Part shown: positions 43,384-55,056 of the stretch, piece after piece
Numbering within the stretch: position 1 is the first letter of the stretch
Layout: every line of letters starts with the position of its first letter
DNA from: Melastoma dodecandrum
Taxonomy: Eukaryota > Streptophyta > Magnoliopsida > Myrtales > Melastomataceae
Assembly: GCA_029817715.1 (NCBI GenBank)
Contig: JARUPY010000537.1
Location: forward strand, 2,356,001 to 2,420,000
DNA length: 64,000 nucleotides
Reading direction: 5' to 3'
Position numbers and translations under genes: made by a program
The notes under the pieces: model-generated
The model's database searches: none
What the model was told of the DNA's origin: nothing
What the model saw: only the letters and a program-made list of their open reading frames with translations

Positions 43384-45853
43384 GAAGAATTCCAAAGCTA
43401 AGGCATCTCAAAAAAATGCCGAGGAGAGAAAATATTCTTTCGACACGGATAAAGTCGACGCTATATTCGACTGGCTTCATCAAAGGAAAAGGATCAGGCT
43501 TAAGCCCGGCCATCGAGTCCCTCAGACAGAGAGGGAAGAGAATAGGAATTACTGCAAGTGGCATGGATCCTTCACCCATGCTACCAAGGACTGTTTGTCC
43601 TTTAGAAATGTCGTCCAGGATTTAATAGAGTCTAAAGAGCTCCGTTTTCCTGAGGTCGACGAAGTCGCCATGGTGGATGATAATCCATTTGGGGATGAAG
43701 TCGCCATTCATACGTTTGACATATTTGATGCTGAGGTTAATCTTTTAGAAGTTATTAATGACTCTGCTGTACCCTCGCAGGACTTACAAGCAACCGGCGA
43801 GACTTTGGTGGCTAATGCCCTGATGAAGCGACTGGCTGAGCGTGGAGTCTTCATCCTGCCCAAAGGAAGGGAGAAGTGGCTATGCCACTGGCACTTGAAC
43901 GACACTCATACTACGGATCAGTGCCACACGTTCAAGAAGTACCTACTGGACAGCAAGACGGAAGACTGGTACGACCTGACCCCTTTCGAGGAAGCCGCAA
44001 TGTCGTTGACTGCCCCCCGAGGCCCCTCTCACGTCCTCAAAAGTTCTCCTAGTGTGGATCGTCGACTGGCCTCGCGAGGAGGAAGAGGAGGTTCCCAGGG
44101 GCATGGGGGGAATGGAGAAGCAGCTGCCCGGGGTACAGAACGCCCGGCACGGCGACTCGAGTTTATGGACTCGTCCGGCCAAAGAGTCGTCAAGCAGGGG
44201 TACACTAGGACTACCCCTGTCAAGGAGATTAGATCGGGAGAAGAGCATAAGGAAGCGGACCGACCTCAGCAGGCCGTAAATCGTAGGCCCCGCTACGCGT
44301 CGCAAACGGTCGACCCTCAGGAACTGCGGAGGGGGCCACCCATTGCTCAATTCCTGGACGAAAAGCTGCTGTGCCAAAAGTGCAAGCTGATCGCCCACAA
44401 CCGCATACTCATCACCCAGCTCTGCACAGCATGCTGCGTTAACTACTTCCTGCGGCTCGTCGATTTATCCGCAAAAGGGGAAATGCTGGTGAAGGCAGTT
44501 CGCCCTGAGGGCTCAGGTAATTCGAACCCTAACAAGCCCTCTTCGAATAGGCCAGTAGATAACCCGGTGCAGGTGGGATATGACCCAGCCGACGGAAGGT
44601 TTGTGGAGGTAAGTCGACTGCCTTCTGGTTCTAAGAAACCAAGGTTCGTCAAAGCGCTTAACCCTTCGTCTCAATGGCAGAAAGCGGAAAGGAAGGTTAC
44701 GCTTCCCGTGAGGGCTCAAAAGAGAAAAGAAAGGCGTCTAAGTCACGCCCAGAAGAAGCCAAAAATAACCCCTGCGATGCCATCCTTTGACGGGAACCAC
44801 GCCACAGGGAAACAAGTCGCAGCGCCTGAGCAGGTCGAGTCTACTGATTACTCGGAAGACCCAGGCTCGAGCTTCGACTACACTCCTCTACGAGGAGATA
44901 AGCCATGCGATTTCAACGCAGAGCAAGGGCCCCTCGTGAGCTGTAACGCTCTTACCCTCCCTGCGGAGTTCGCTTGCAACAACAAGTCGGAGGCACCGAG
45001 AGGTAAAACTCTCGACTCTAAAGTCATTACATTTCCTTCTGGCTTCCCTCTGCACTGGTTGAGGAAACCATCAGATCGCATGAAACAGCATATGCATTCG
45101 CTATACATCTCAGCCACCTTTGATGGTGTCCTAGTGGGCCGAGTCTTAATAGACAATGGCGCCACTGTCAATGTTCTTCCCCTTCCCAAGTTTAGAATAC
45201 TTGGGTATAAGCCTAACGAGTTGGTGCGAACCGACGTAGCTGTAAGTGGCTTTAATGGGAGGAAATCCGAGTGCCTGGGCATATGCTCCGTGCGCCTAGG
45301 CGTCGGGAGACACGAGCAGGAAACTGCTTTCTTTGTAATCGATATAGCCCCTTCATTTAATGCGCTTTTAGGACGCGATTGGCTTCATAAGGCCGCCGCG
45401 ATTCCATCTACTTTGCATAGGGAGTTAATCTTATGGCTTGACTCCGAAATAGAAATCGTTAAGGCTGATGAATACTCCTGTTGTGACAAGGGTATTTTGC
45501 ATGCAGAGACGTGCAAGACAATCAAGGACCTTACTCTGGACCAGCGCTACAAGCTGGGAGACCCCACAGTCGGACCCTTAGGTGAACCTTCTGGGAAGTT
45601 CGACTTCATCGTAAGCTGTGGCACCTCTCACCCCAAGCCCGACGAAGGACCGATTGTGCCAACAGGATGGGGGCCCGACTTCACGGACAAGGACATAGAT
45701 GAGGTCCTGCAGGAAGTAGTCCCGACCAAGGATGGAGACGAGGCAGACAACAGCCCTAATGGCAACAAGGGAGAGGCGTCTAAGAGCCAAGAGAGCACTG
45801 CGACGGAGTTGGAGCCCGATAGACTCCTACACGAAGGGATGTATGGACAGTGA
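43322..45853 (+). pseudogene. Tat gag C-terminus, zinc knuckles and aspartic protease
   Basis: Open in the second frame from 43322. There are two CX2HX4HX4C knuckles, CKWHGSFTHATKDC near 43555 and CHWHLNDTHTTDQC near 43890, and a CQKC...CTACC cluster near 44375. The protease has LIDNGATVNVLP as active site (Asp-Asn-Gly, a known variant in this clade) and FNALLGRDWLHKA as flap and core. The frame ends at 45853, while RT continues in a third frame that overlaps from 45732. Confidence 0.85.
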
Positions 45854-46766
45854 GGAGAAAGGTCATGCAGTCGCTGATATCCTACAGCGACTTCAGAAGC
45901 ATGTTAGGATGTCTAGGAAAGTAGGATGCCAAATAGGCAACATCAATCTCGAAGCTAGGTCATGTAATAACGTCGACACCGACTTAGGTGGTGTCCAGAG
46001 TCGTGAGTCACTGATGATGCCATGTGACTCACTCGTAGGCGTCAATTTAGGCGAGGCATCAAGCCCTCGAATTGTTTTCATCAGTTCCTCAATGAATAAA
46101 GAACTTTTCGATTCTATCAAAGCTACTCTAGAAGAGTTTAAAGACTGTTTCGCTTGGGATTACACTGAGATGCCTGGCCTAGATCGCCGACTTGTAGAAC
46201 ACAAGTTACCAATCAAAGCAGGATTTAAACCAGTCCAACAGGCGCCGAGGAGAATGACTCATGAAGTCACTCAAGCAGTATTCGAGGAAGTCAAGAAGCT
46301 CTTCAAAGCTGGATATATAAGGACATCGAGGTACACCGAATGGATATCCAGTATAGTTCCTGTCATTAAGAAGAATGGCAAGATTAGAGTTTGCATCGAC
46401 TTCAGAGACTTAAATCGTGCCACTCCAAAGGACGAGTACCCCATGCCTGTCGAAGACGACTTAGTCGACAAGACTGCAGGGCACCAAATTATGTCCTTTA
46501 TGGATGGTTTCTCAGGATATAACCAGATCTTCCTAGCTGAGGAGGATATCCATAAAACTGCGTTCAGGTACCCCTTAGGCATTTTCGAGTGGGTAGTCAT
46601 TCCATTCGGACTCAAAAATGTTGGAGCAACCTACCAACGAGCCATGAACACTATATTTGATGCCTCGATTAACAAAACAGTCGAAGTATACATAGACGAT
46701 ATAGTGGTCAAGTCGAAGACGAGAAGTCACATGTTAATGACCTTAGAAATGCTTTCATTCGAATGA
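45732..46766 (+). pseudogene. Tat reverse transcriptase, frameshifted near 46735
   Basis: RT motifs include VQQAPRRMTHEV, KNGKIRVCIDFRDLNRATPK, MDGFSGYNQI, FRYPLGIFEWVVIPFGLKN and the catalytic VYIDDIVVKS. The register changes shortly after KSKTRSHML. The thumb (NDLRNAFIRMRKHRLKLNP) is read in the neighbouring frame. Confidence 0.92.
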
Positions 46767-47755
46767 GAAAGCATCGGCTCAAACTAAACCCTCTCAAATG
46801 TGCCTTCGGAGTAAGAGCAGGACATTTCCTAGGGTTCTTAGTTCATCGACGCGGCATAGAAGTAGACCAAAACAAAGTAAACGCTATTCGAAAATTGAAC
46901 CCTCCGAGTAACAAGAAGCAATTACAAGCTTTTTTGGGACGGGTCAATTATCTTAGACGATTCATTGGCAATATAGCCGGTCGAACAGAAATCTTCTCGA
47001 CTTTGCTAAAAGCAAAAGGGAACTTCGTATGGAGAGAGGAACACCAAAAGGCATTCGAGGGACTAAAGGAATATTTAATGAAACCACCTGTGCTTGCTCC
47101 TCCTCGAATAGACAAACCTTACCTATTTTATGTAGCGGCGACTGAGGCAGTCATTGGAGCCATGTTAGCCCAAGAGACAGACGACAAGGTAGAAAGAGCA
47201 GTTTATTACTTGTCAAGGCAGCTCACCTCTACAGAAAAGCGCTATACAATTAAGGAGAAGTTATGCCTATCAGTCTTATATGCTGTTAAGAAGCTGAGAC
47301 ATTATATCGGATCCCAAGAGGTTCATGTTATTGCCAAGTCTCCAGTCATAAAATATTTTTTCGAAAGTCCCCTATTGACCGGAAGAGTTAGTAAATGGAG
47401 CTTGGTCCTATCCGCATACGATCTATGTTTCAAACCTCAACAGTCGGTGAAAGGGCAGGCCTTAGCCGACTTCTTAGTGAACCACGATCCATCTACATCA
47501 ATCGATCAAGAAGAATCCCTTGAGGATGCCTGGCAAGCTTGGTTTGATGGATCTTCGGCGAAATCCGGCGTAGGCATAGGCCTCCACATACTTTCGCCAC
47601 TAGGAAAGGACGTTCGCCAAGCATACCGATTGTCGGCGACTCATACAAACAATGCGACTGAATATGAAGCGTTGATCACGCTCTTGAAGGAATTATTAGC
47701 CTTTGGAGCCAGGAAAGCCAGAGTAATGGGGGACTCTCAACTGGTTATTAACTAG
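46737..47755 (+). pseudogene. Tat RT thumb, RNase H and archaeal-type RNase H, ending at TAG
   Basis: Contains CAFGVRAGHFLGFLVHRRGI and the first RNase H (YVAATEAVIGAMLAQ, YTIKEKLCLSVLYAVKKLRHY). A second RNase H follows (WFDGSSAKSGVGIGLHI, NNATEYEALI, VMGDSQLVIN). The TAG at 47753-47755 sits where the paralogous wording would have Gln (CAG), separating RNase H from integrase. Confidence 0.9.
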
Positions 47756-49264
47756 ATGAATGGCGACTCTCTATGTCAAGAGAAACTCGCACCCTATCAT
47801 CAAGTCGCTCGAAGGCTAGTCGAGCGGTTCGAAGCAATTACTTTCCTCTTTGTAGGCCGGGAGGAAAACACCATCGCTAACGACTTGGCCCAAAGAGCTT
47901 CGGGATACAAGGCTAGAGGAAGAAACGATTGTGTCCCCGAAATAGCTTCTCATTTAGTCCCACAAAGCGATTTGTTCGCGTTGGACATACTGGTAAGCGA
48001 TAAAGATTGGAGAAAGGCCATCATCGACTTCCTGATGGACCCAGCTCAAAAGGCAAGCCAAAGAATTAAGACTCAGGCTTTGTCTTATACCCTCATAGAT
48101 GGAGTACTCTATAGGAAAACCAAGGAAGGAGTACTGCTAAGATGTGTCGACTTAGACGAGGCGACACCCATAATGTTAGAAACTCATCAGGGTTTATGTG
48201 GATCCCATCAGTTAGGCATCAAGATGTCTTGGGTCATTAAAAGACATGGATTTTACTGGCCATCAATGCTAAAAAATTGCATAGAAATGGCTAGAGGATG
48301 TCAAGAGTGCCAAAGGCATGGTCCTGCGACGAGAGCTCCAGCGTCCGACTTAATCTCAGTCATTAAGCCTTGGCCATTTAGGACTTGGGCCCTGGATATA
48401 ATCGGGGAGATTCACCCACACTCGAGTAAAGGTTATGCCTACATTCTAGTCGCTACTGACTACGTCACCAAGTGGGTCGAGGCTCAAGTATATAAGAAAA
48501 TTGACCACAAAGCCGTGATCGATTTTCTCAGATCTTCCATCATTTATAGATTTGGGATTCCCCAGAATATTGTAGTAGACAATGGCACCGTTTTCAATAA
48601 TGAGAAGGTGCGCGAATTCGCTGCTGAATTCGGCTTTTCAATCACTAATTCAACACCTTATTACCCCCAGTCGAATGGACAAGCTAAAGCTACTAATAAG
48701 CTCATAATGAATAACGTTCAGAAAATGGTCGGTGCGAATCCAAGAGAATGGCACAAATTATTACAGGACACCTTGTGGGCTCTAAGAGTCACCAAGAGAG
48801 ACAGCACAGGAGAAGCCCCTTTTTCGCTGGTATATGGGCAAGATGTTGTCCTACCTATTGAGATTCGATACAAGTCGCTCAGGGTAGCTCATCCTGACTT
48901 GCAAGACGAGGCAATGTACCTCGCTTTAGAAGAATTAGAAAAGAAACGACTCAACGTAATAGACCGACTCGAGATACATAAGCAAAGAATTGCTAGGCAC
49001 TATAATAAAAAGGTTGTCCATAAGCGCTTCAAAGTGGGCGACTTAGTATGGAAGATGGTCCTACCTCTTAAATCGAAGGACCAAGTCCTGGGTAAGTGGT
49101 CTCCTAATTGGGAGGGTCCATATGAAGTATGCGAAACATACTCATCTAATAGCTATCGGCTTATGACGAAAAGTGGGGTCATACATCCATTGAAGGTTAA
49201 TGGCAAATATCTCAAACCCTATCGCGCGACTATCTGGGAAGCTCATCATAAAATCCTAAGATAA
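47756..49264 (+). pseudogene. Tat integrase with altered catalytic glutamate
   Basis: The zinc-binding HHCC region is ETHQGLCGSHQLG...CQECQRHG. The core has WALDIIGEIH (first Asp) and IVVDNGTVFNN (second Asp). The third catalytic position reads YPQSNGQAKATNK, so the expected Glu is Lys. A C-terminal domain (FKVGDLVWKM, KWSPNWEGPYEV) follows, with no chromodomain. The upstream TAG and the Glu-to-Lys change make this copy unable to integrate on its own. Confidence 0.9.
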
Positions 49265-49539
49265 AGGACTCCATTAATTTGGGAAGCGCTTAATTCCTAA
49301 GAAAATCGCGCTAGGCTTCAGTAACGCTGTTTGGAAGAATGAATTGAGCATAGTGGGCAGAAATTCATTTGAAACACAAGGTACTTGATTTGTTCAGTAA
49401 AGCAAAAACAATGGAATTGCATTGTTCTTTGGTTACAAATCTAGTCTCCATGACCCGCCAACTTCTTTGAAATCGAGGACAAGGGATTTACGAGCTCGTT
49501 GCTTCGCGTTCACCTTGTTTCGCTGGGCATAAAGGTCGA
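49265..49539. other. Region between the integrase stop and the antisense gene
   Basis: Convergent 3' ends of sense pol and the antisense gene. No further coding signal is seen. Confidence 0.5.
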
Positions 49540-52500
49540 CTACTTTTCTCTATCCTTCTCAGCATTGGCCTCCAGCTCCTCGATTTCTTGAGTATTGATC
49601 GACGCAAGCTGCCGAGTCAGGTCATTCTTGAGGTTCGTGTAGAACTCTATCTGTCTCTCTGCCTCGGTCAGCTTCTCTTGCACATCGACCAAACGTTGGC
49701 GGGCGTCCTGTGCAGCTTTAGAGGCCTGCCCTCGAGCTTCATTGATCGACTGAATCTTCGAGTCAGTCGAGTCGAAGGTGAGCAGGTCGGCGTAGTAATC
49801 CCTCCAGCGGGTCCAGTACGTCGACCTGAAGCTGTTGCAGGCCCCCAGAATTTCGTCCGTGACCCGAGGGGATGTCTCGATCCTCTTCAACAGCTTCTGC
49901 ATCCTCCTAAATTCGTTGACGCTTAAGGGGTCAATGAGCAGAAGTTGGCAAAATTCTTCAATATCCTCGTGAAGCTTCACCCACGGGTCTTTGGTTGACC
50001 TAGAAGTCGCTGCAGCAAGATCCTGAGGAATAAGAGGCAAAATGTTGTTAAACAGTACCCTAAGAAGGCCAACGACCTCGTATGATCGAGTACTTACCTC
50101 TGGAGGCAGTATATCCTCAGAGCTCTCATCCGAAGAAGAAGGGGGAGTAGGAATCTTTTGTCGGCCAGCAGACACTTTTACCCTCTTCGGACGAGCCTAT
50201 AAGGAAGGATACAAGAACCTCAGCTAAAATCGCAATGATACTACTATGTGTTGTTTAAAACAAAAACACATACCACCGCTGTTGTAGGAGTTTGGACTGG
50301 AGGAGAAGGAATAGCTTGTTCTTCTTCCTCATGAGTCGACCGGGTCGGTAAGTCGACCAAGATCGCCACATCCAAAGCAGCCGGTTCTTCTTGAACCAAG
50401 GCCTCAGGAATGCGCCGATCCTGAAACAGAGTATGACGCAGAACCAAAAGTTCATATGTGAACTAAAGTAATGATACGCCAGCATGGAATTCAACTCACC
50501 GTGGCGACCGAAGCTTTTGAACCTTGGTCTAAGGCATGGGAGATAAGCTGGTCGTCATCCCCATCCAAAGCCTCTCCCTAGATAATATAGTATGGATCAG
50601 ATATGAAAACTCGAAACAAAACTGGAGTCATCAGAGTCATACCTCTGCGGCCGGCCTTTGTGAAGCGTCGACTACAGCTGAGGACACTGGCACCGCAGCT
50701 GATGCCTTGGTAGATGAGGTCGCTGCTGAAACGGTTGGCACCCTGGATGGGGTCACCGCTGCTACAGTTGGCGACCTGGATGGGGACGCCGCTGCTACAG
50801 TTGGCGACCTAGATGGGGTCGCCGCTGCAATACTTGGCGACCTGCGAGAGGAAGTCGCCACCTTCACCAGTCTCTTCCTCTGGGATAGAGGCATCTCCTC
50901 AAGATCTTCTTCCTCGGCCGCCTTGCGCTTTGGGGCGCTTTTAGATCGAGCCTTAGAAGGATCGCCTGCGGCTATTTCCCTGGGGCTCACAACTTTGGCC
51001 TTCCCCTTGCTGGTCGACTTGAAGGCTATTTCCCTAGGGTTCGCGACTTTAGCCTTCCCCTTGCCGGTCGACTTGAGTCTAGAAGGAGCAGGGGCAAGGG
51101 GGGCTTTGGGCTTGGGTCTTCTAAAGCCCTGAGGAACCATTGATCCTGAAAAGGAGGAAGCTTATGATTAATATTAAGAAACCAATACTTTTAGAGTAAA
51201 GCTAAGTCTTTACCTCTCGCTTTGATGTGCGCGTCATCTACGTAAAAATCAGGCTCCTTGGAAACCTCCAAGAAATGCATCAAGGCCCGCAGCTCTTCGT
51301 ATGTAGTCGACCACAGCACGGTGAAGAACTGTGTGGCGAAACAGGCAGAAGTGTCAGATGGGAATTCCATCTGGGAGAGCTGCGTCTTGTGATTGAGCAA
51401 GTTGAGGGTATTCGGGTTAATCGGCTTGCACGCAATCCTCTTCGTCCTGTCCCCGTATAAGCCGCCGGCAGGATCAGCAAGTGGAACTGCTACACTTTGG
51501 ATAAACCCAAACTGCCTTGCACACAGTTGAGGGTTATAGGCTTCAAAGGTCAGGTAGCCGTCGAAGATAACTGGCAGATCTCTGCGGGTCAATACCCCAT
51601 TCCAGAAGCCACGAGCAGCTTGAAGATTGATTTCCTGAGCAAATGTCTTGCCGCCTGGAAAGGGTGCCCAGTTGCGTCGATCTACCCTGCCGAAGTCGAC
51701 TATATGCTTTAAGTGGCCAGTGATCGATGTCATAAGCCATTGATCCTTACGCTGGCAGCACTGATCTAGGATGGTCTCCCCATAATAAGATGATTCGTGG
51801 GGGGAAGAAAGACCCTTGAACCCGGTCAATCCCGGCATCCACATGGCCGACCAGAGATGGACTAGCCAGAGCAACCCTCCTGCTGGATGTTTTGGAAATG
51901 GCTTGATTTGAGACGTCGCTTTGTCCAGATCATGATAAAGAAGACCCAAAACAAAGGGACCCCAGGAGATTTCTTCATTAGTCTCCCTCAGAAAGTTGGC
52001 CACCGCATAAGAAGTGTGGCTAACCTTCTTCCTAGGGAAGCAGTAAACAAATTTGCTCAACCAGGTGCTGAGGAACTCAACCTCTTCCCGGGCGCCAAAA
52101 ACTTCAGTCGACAATTTCTCATCTGACCTCTTGCCTGCTGAGGCCATCTTCAGATGCCTGTTCACCACCTCCATATATTGAAGGGTGCCCTTGGGATTAA
52201 TATCAGTTGCCTGAGAGTACTGTCGAACAGGAAGGCTATTGACTTTGCACCTGGTCAAAATCTTCACATCCGCCAATGTAACAGACATAGGACCCTCCGG
52301 AAAATAGAAGCAATTGACAGCAGAGTTCCAGAAAGGCAGCATGGCCGAACAAACCCTAGGGTCACAGTTCTTGTCCGCCACAGACAGTCTAAAGAATCTC
52401 AAAATCTTTTGAGTCCTGAACCTCTCTGAAAAATGCTCTTCCCACATCTCAAGCCAGTCTACCATCTCAGACTTAGATGCAGAAGGAAAGCATAGGAAGG

Positions 52501-52720
52501 ATCCCTGACCTTCCCAGTTGAGGGGATCGACGCAGTCGGGATGGCAAATCGGGATGGGCCTCTCAGTGATGAGATAGTTGAGCGGCACCGTCTTCGGGAA
52601 AAGTTTCTCCGGCAAGATGGGCCCAAGAGTGATGCCCGACCCCTGTTCCTCCGCGACCGGAACGGGTCCGAGTGGCCCCGCACGCAGATTGTGGAACTCA
52701 AAACACTTAAAAGTCGACAT
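49540..52720 (-). CDS. Antisense plant-mobile-domain/coiled-coil gene carried by the Tat element
   Basis: Six exons on the minus strand: 52720-51214, 51145-50643, 50577-50500, 50420-50274, 50196-50098 and 50022-49540. The five introns are 65-79 nt, all GT-AG. Phases fit throughout, giving about 938 codons with no internal stop. Exon 1 (MSTFKCFEFHNLRAG...) is a plant mobile domain, with NYLITERPIPICHPDC, MVDWLEMWEEHFSERF, FWNSAVNCFYFPEGP and MWMPGLTGFKGL. Exon 2 is a basic Ser/Ala/Lys/Pro linker with repeated TPSRSPTVAAA and KGKAKV-REIA units. The last exon has a long coiled coil (residues encoded at about 49750-49550). Start chosen at 52720, about 135 bp downstream of a TATATATA box. Plant mobile domains occur in transposons and in chromatin silencing proteins such as MAIL1. 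The role here is unknown. Confidence 0.85.
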
Positions 52721-52854
52721 CTTTTTAAGGATCGGAAGAGTTTTGAGGAAGGAGACGAAGAGTTTTCTGGGAAGCGAGGGTTTCCGGTTTCTTGGAGAAG
52801 ATGGAGAAGTGTTGAGCAAGGAAGAAAAGTGCGGGAAAAGGACGATGACTCTGC

Positions 52855-52862
52855 TATATATA
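52855..52862 (-). promoter_or_regulatory. TATA box of the antisense gene
   Basis: The minus strand reads CCTATATATAGC about 135 bp upstream of the chosen ATG and about 55 bp inside the 3' LTR boundary. A transcription start about 30 bp downstream would give a leader of about 100 nt. Confidence 0.65.
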
Positions 52863-52902
52863 GGGTATGATTTCTGCTGAGTCGGCATAGCCAACCCAGC
52901 AT

Positions 52903-52916
52903 AAAAGGGGGGCTTA
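52903..52916 (+). other. Polypurine tract of the Tat element
   Basis: AAAAGGGGGGCTTA ends directly at the TG of the 3' LTR. It is the plus-strand primer for reverse transcription. Confidence 0.9.
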
Positions 52917-53921
52917 TGTTGACATGGCAATTAATTTTGGGCCTGGGTTTAGAACAGAAACCCAGTAATCCCTCAAGTCACACACCGAGTCGGCCCAAGA
53001 TATAGTCGTCTAGGCCGACTCACGATGAAGTCGATTAGACCGACCCATGACGAAGTCGACTAGGTCGATTTATGACGAAGTCGACTAGGTCGACTTATGA
53101 ACGGGGTCGACTAGGTCAACTCACAACGAAGGAGTATGGTGATCAAAGTCAATCAAGATGACTCAACAGTAGCTAGGTCTACTAGTAGGGTCAAGTCGAC
53201 GGAATCCTGGATAAGTCGACCAAGTCGATCGTAGTCCGTACAGATCAGTCAAGTCGACGAGGTTGAAATAAATTTATTCATGTTCAATCACGTTTGTTAA
53301 AGATCGTAACTGATCTTAAATATCCAGGAACGTGATCCCATATATCAAGGGGGTTGTTAAGACACTCCCACGACATTAGGGATCACGATCTACAACACGA
53401 TCTGCAAAATGATCTAACTGTTACGCGTTAATCACGTACAAGTCCTCTATAAATAGCAGAGGAATTTTTCAAGACAAGGGACGACCATACACAGCCAAAA
53501 CTCTGAAGTTTGTTCGTCAACCTTAGAAAATTAGACACCTTGACCCGGTTTATAGGTCAACTACCCTTCCACCGACAGAGTGAGCTCGTAGGGCCTTTGC
53601 CGTCAACCTCCCGCCAGCGACACCACCGACGGAGTGAGCTCGTAGGGCCTTCGTCACAGCTTTCCGCCAGCGACCACCACCGACGGAGCGAGCTTCCAAG
53701 GCCTTCGTCACAAGTTCTCCGCCGTCACAGATTTCCACGTCGTTGTTACCGCTTGCACTTTTTCATTTCTGATGGCTGTAAGCCCTGTTTTCTTAATTCG
53801 TTAAGATTGTAAGACTTGCATTTTATTTTAAAATTGTGCATCTTTTTACTGGCGACCACAACTCAATTCCTGTGAGTCCTTTGCCAAATATTTCCGACGT
53901 GATCCGTTCTATAGGCGAACA
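52917..53921 (+). mobile_element. 3' LTR of the Tat element
   Basis: Same sequence as 40854-41842 except about eight substitutions and two insertions: GGTTGTTAAGAC (about 53350) and TAGC in the TATA region (about 53455). It ends GGCGAACA and is followed by the ATATT duplication. Confidence 0.95.
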
Positions 53922-53926
53922 ATATT
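53922..53926. repeat. Target-site duplication ATATT (right)
   Basis: Matches 40849-40853. Sequence beyond it continues the copy-A-like NLR upstream region. Confidence 0.9.
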
Positions 53927-54090
53927 TCACTTTTTATAAAACTCATATTTTTAAAATCGAGTTCGAAGTATCTATAAAGGTAAATTTGTTTTTACGAAAG
54001 CCGTGTTCTCTAAGAAGTTAATACGGCTTTTATAAAGTCAATTTTAAATAAACTACGTCAAGAATTTCGAAGACAGGTGCTTTAAAACGT

Positions 54091-54724
54091 GAAATATTTC
54101 GATGATTAACATTAAATTAGGAAAAAAGCTGGAGGTGGACCACCGCAACAAATACTGTAACACAAGCGGCATCGTGATTCAAAGGATTCAGTTTTGCATC
54201 TTTATTACAACTCACGACCGAAGCAACAATATTATTCAAGCGCGGTGGCGTTCCCACCCCGACGCTGACTTTCTTTCCCTTAATATGATTGAAAAAGAAA
54301 AAGAAAACGGGAGAAGAAGAAGAAGAAGACTTTGTTTTAGAGGATCTCTTTCCAGTCTTCAATTAATATAAATTTGATTCTTTTTATGAATTCATTGTTT
54401 TACTTTCCGTGGGTTTCAGATTTCACAACTAACTCCCCAATCTAGCAGAAACGTTCCCGCGGCCGTAATGGGTCGAGTTTCCATACTTAGTTGGGGGAAT
54501 TGTGGAATATTTTTTGTGGAGGCGAGAGTTTCTAAACTCGTAGATCTATTGGAGTACAAGATTTTTCTAGTGTTTTCTCGACGCGCACTCCTGATTCTCT
54601 CATGCACTATTTACATTCGTGTATTTATCTCATGTATGCTCGTAGGGTTGCCGATGCACTCTTTACGTTCGTGTATTTATCTATCTACTGTATGCTCGCA
54701 GGGTTGCTGATGCGGGGAAGCTCC
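54091..54724. other. Copy-B-specific insertion 1
   Basis: Absent from copy A, where GCTTTGAAACGC is joined directly to AAAAAGAAGAGCTTGACC. It contains a two-copy tandem repeat near 54600-54710 (TTCGTGTATTTATCT then TATGCTCG-AGGGTTGC). I cannot assign it to an element family. Confidence 0.6.
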
Positions 54725-55056
54725 AAAAAGAAGAGCTTGACCGTAAGGGGAAGAGGTAACGTGAGGTGGGTTTTCGTGAACTAGAGAAAAACATAAGGGC
54801 TAGTCGAACGGAAGAGAGCGGCAAGTAGGTGATGGGCTGGCTGGAAAAAGGGCGTCGAGGGAGTTGGGGAAGGAATGGTAGAGAGCAAATAACTCAGTAC
54901 CAGCTGAATCAAATGGGTAATAATACTCAGTGATACATCATCCCTAAGTTTCAAGGGTTGCCGATTACAATAGAAACACTGTTGTGATCAACAAAATCAT
55001 TGAATGGACACATGTATAGAGACACCATGTTATGAAATGAACGTGAGGAGGAATGC
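54725..55056. other. Copy-B spacer homologous to 27050-27330
   Basis: Non-coding. It holds about 50 bp (near 54820-54870) missing from copy A between short GAGAGC repeats. Confidence 0.5.

Larger units (their letters stand above)
40854..53921 (+). mobile_element. Structurally complete Tat-lineage Ty3/gypsy element (13.07 kb)
   Basis: TG...CA LTRs of 989 and 1005 bp, ATATT target duplications, a primer-binding site, and in order gag, protease, reverse transcriptase, RNase H, a second (archaeal-type) RNase H and integrase without chromodomain. An antisense gene and then a polypurine tract precede the 3' LTR. Two RNase H domains plus an antisense extra gene between pol and the 3' LTR are features of the Tat clade. 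By eye the LTRs differ at about 8 substitutions and two indels (12 and 4 bp), so the insertion is young. It sits between the NLR and PP2 genes of copy B; copy A lacks it. Confidence 0.95.

Noticed and set aside
50536..51132. Plus-strand frame with repeated ATVGDLDG wording
   Set aside because: It is the reverse-strand shadow of the repeat-rich linker exon of the antisense gene, whose splice sites and frame are better supported.
54468..54600. Frame starting MGRVSILSWGNCG that loosely recalls the start of LINE endonucleases
   Set aside because: The match is too short, key endonuclease motifs do not follow, and the frame soon enters a tandem repeat.
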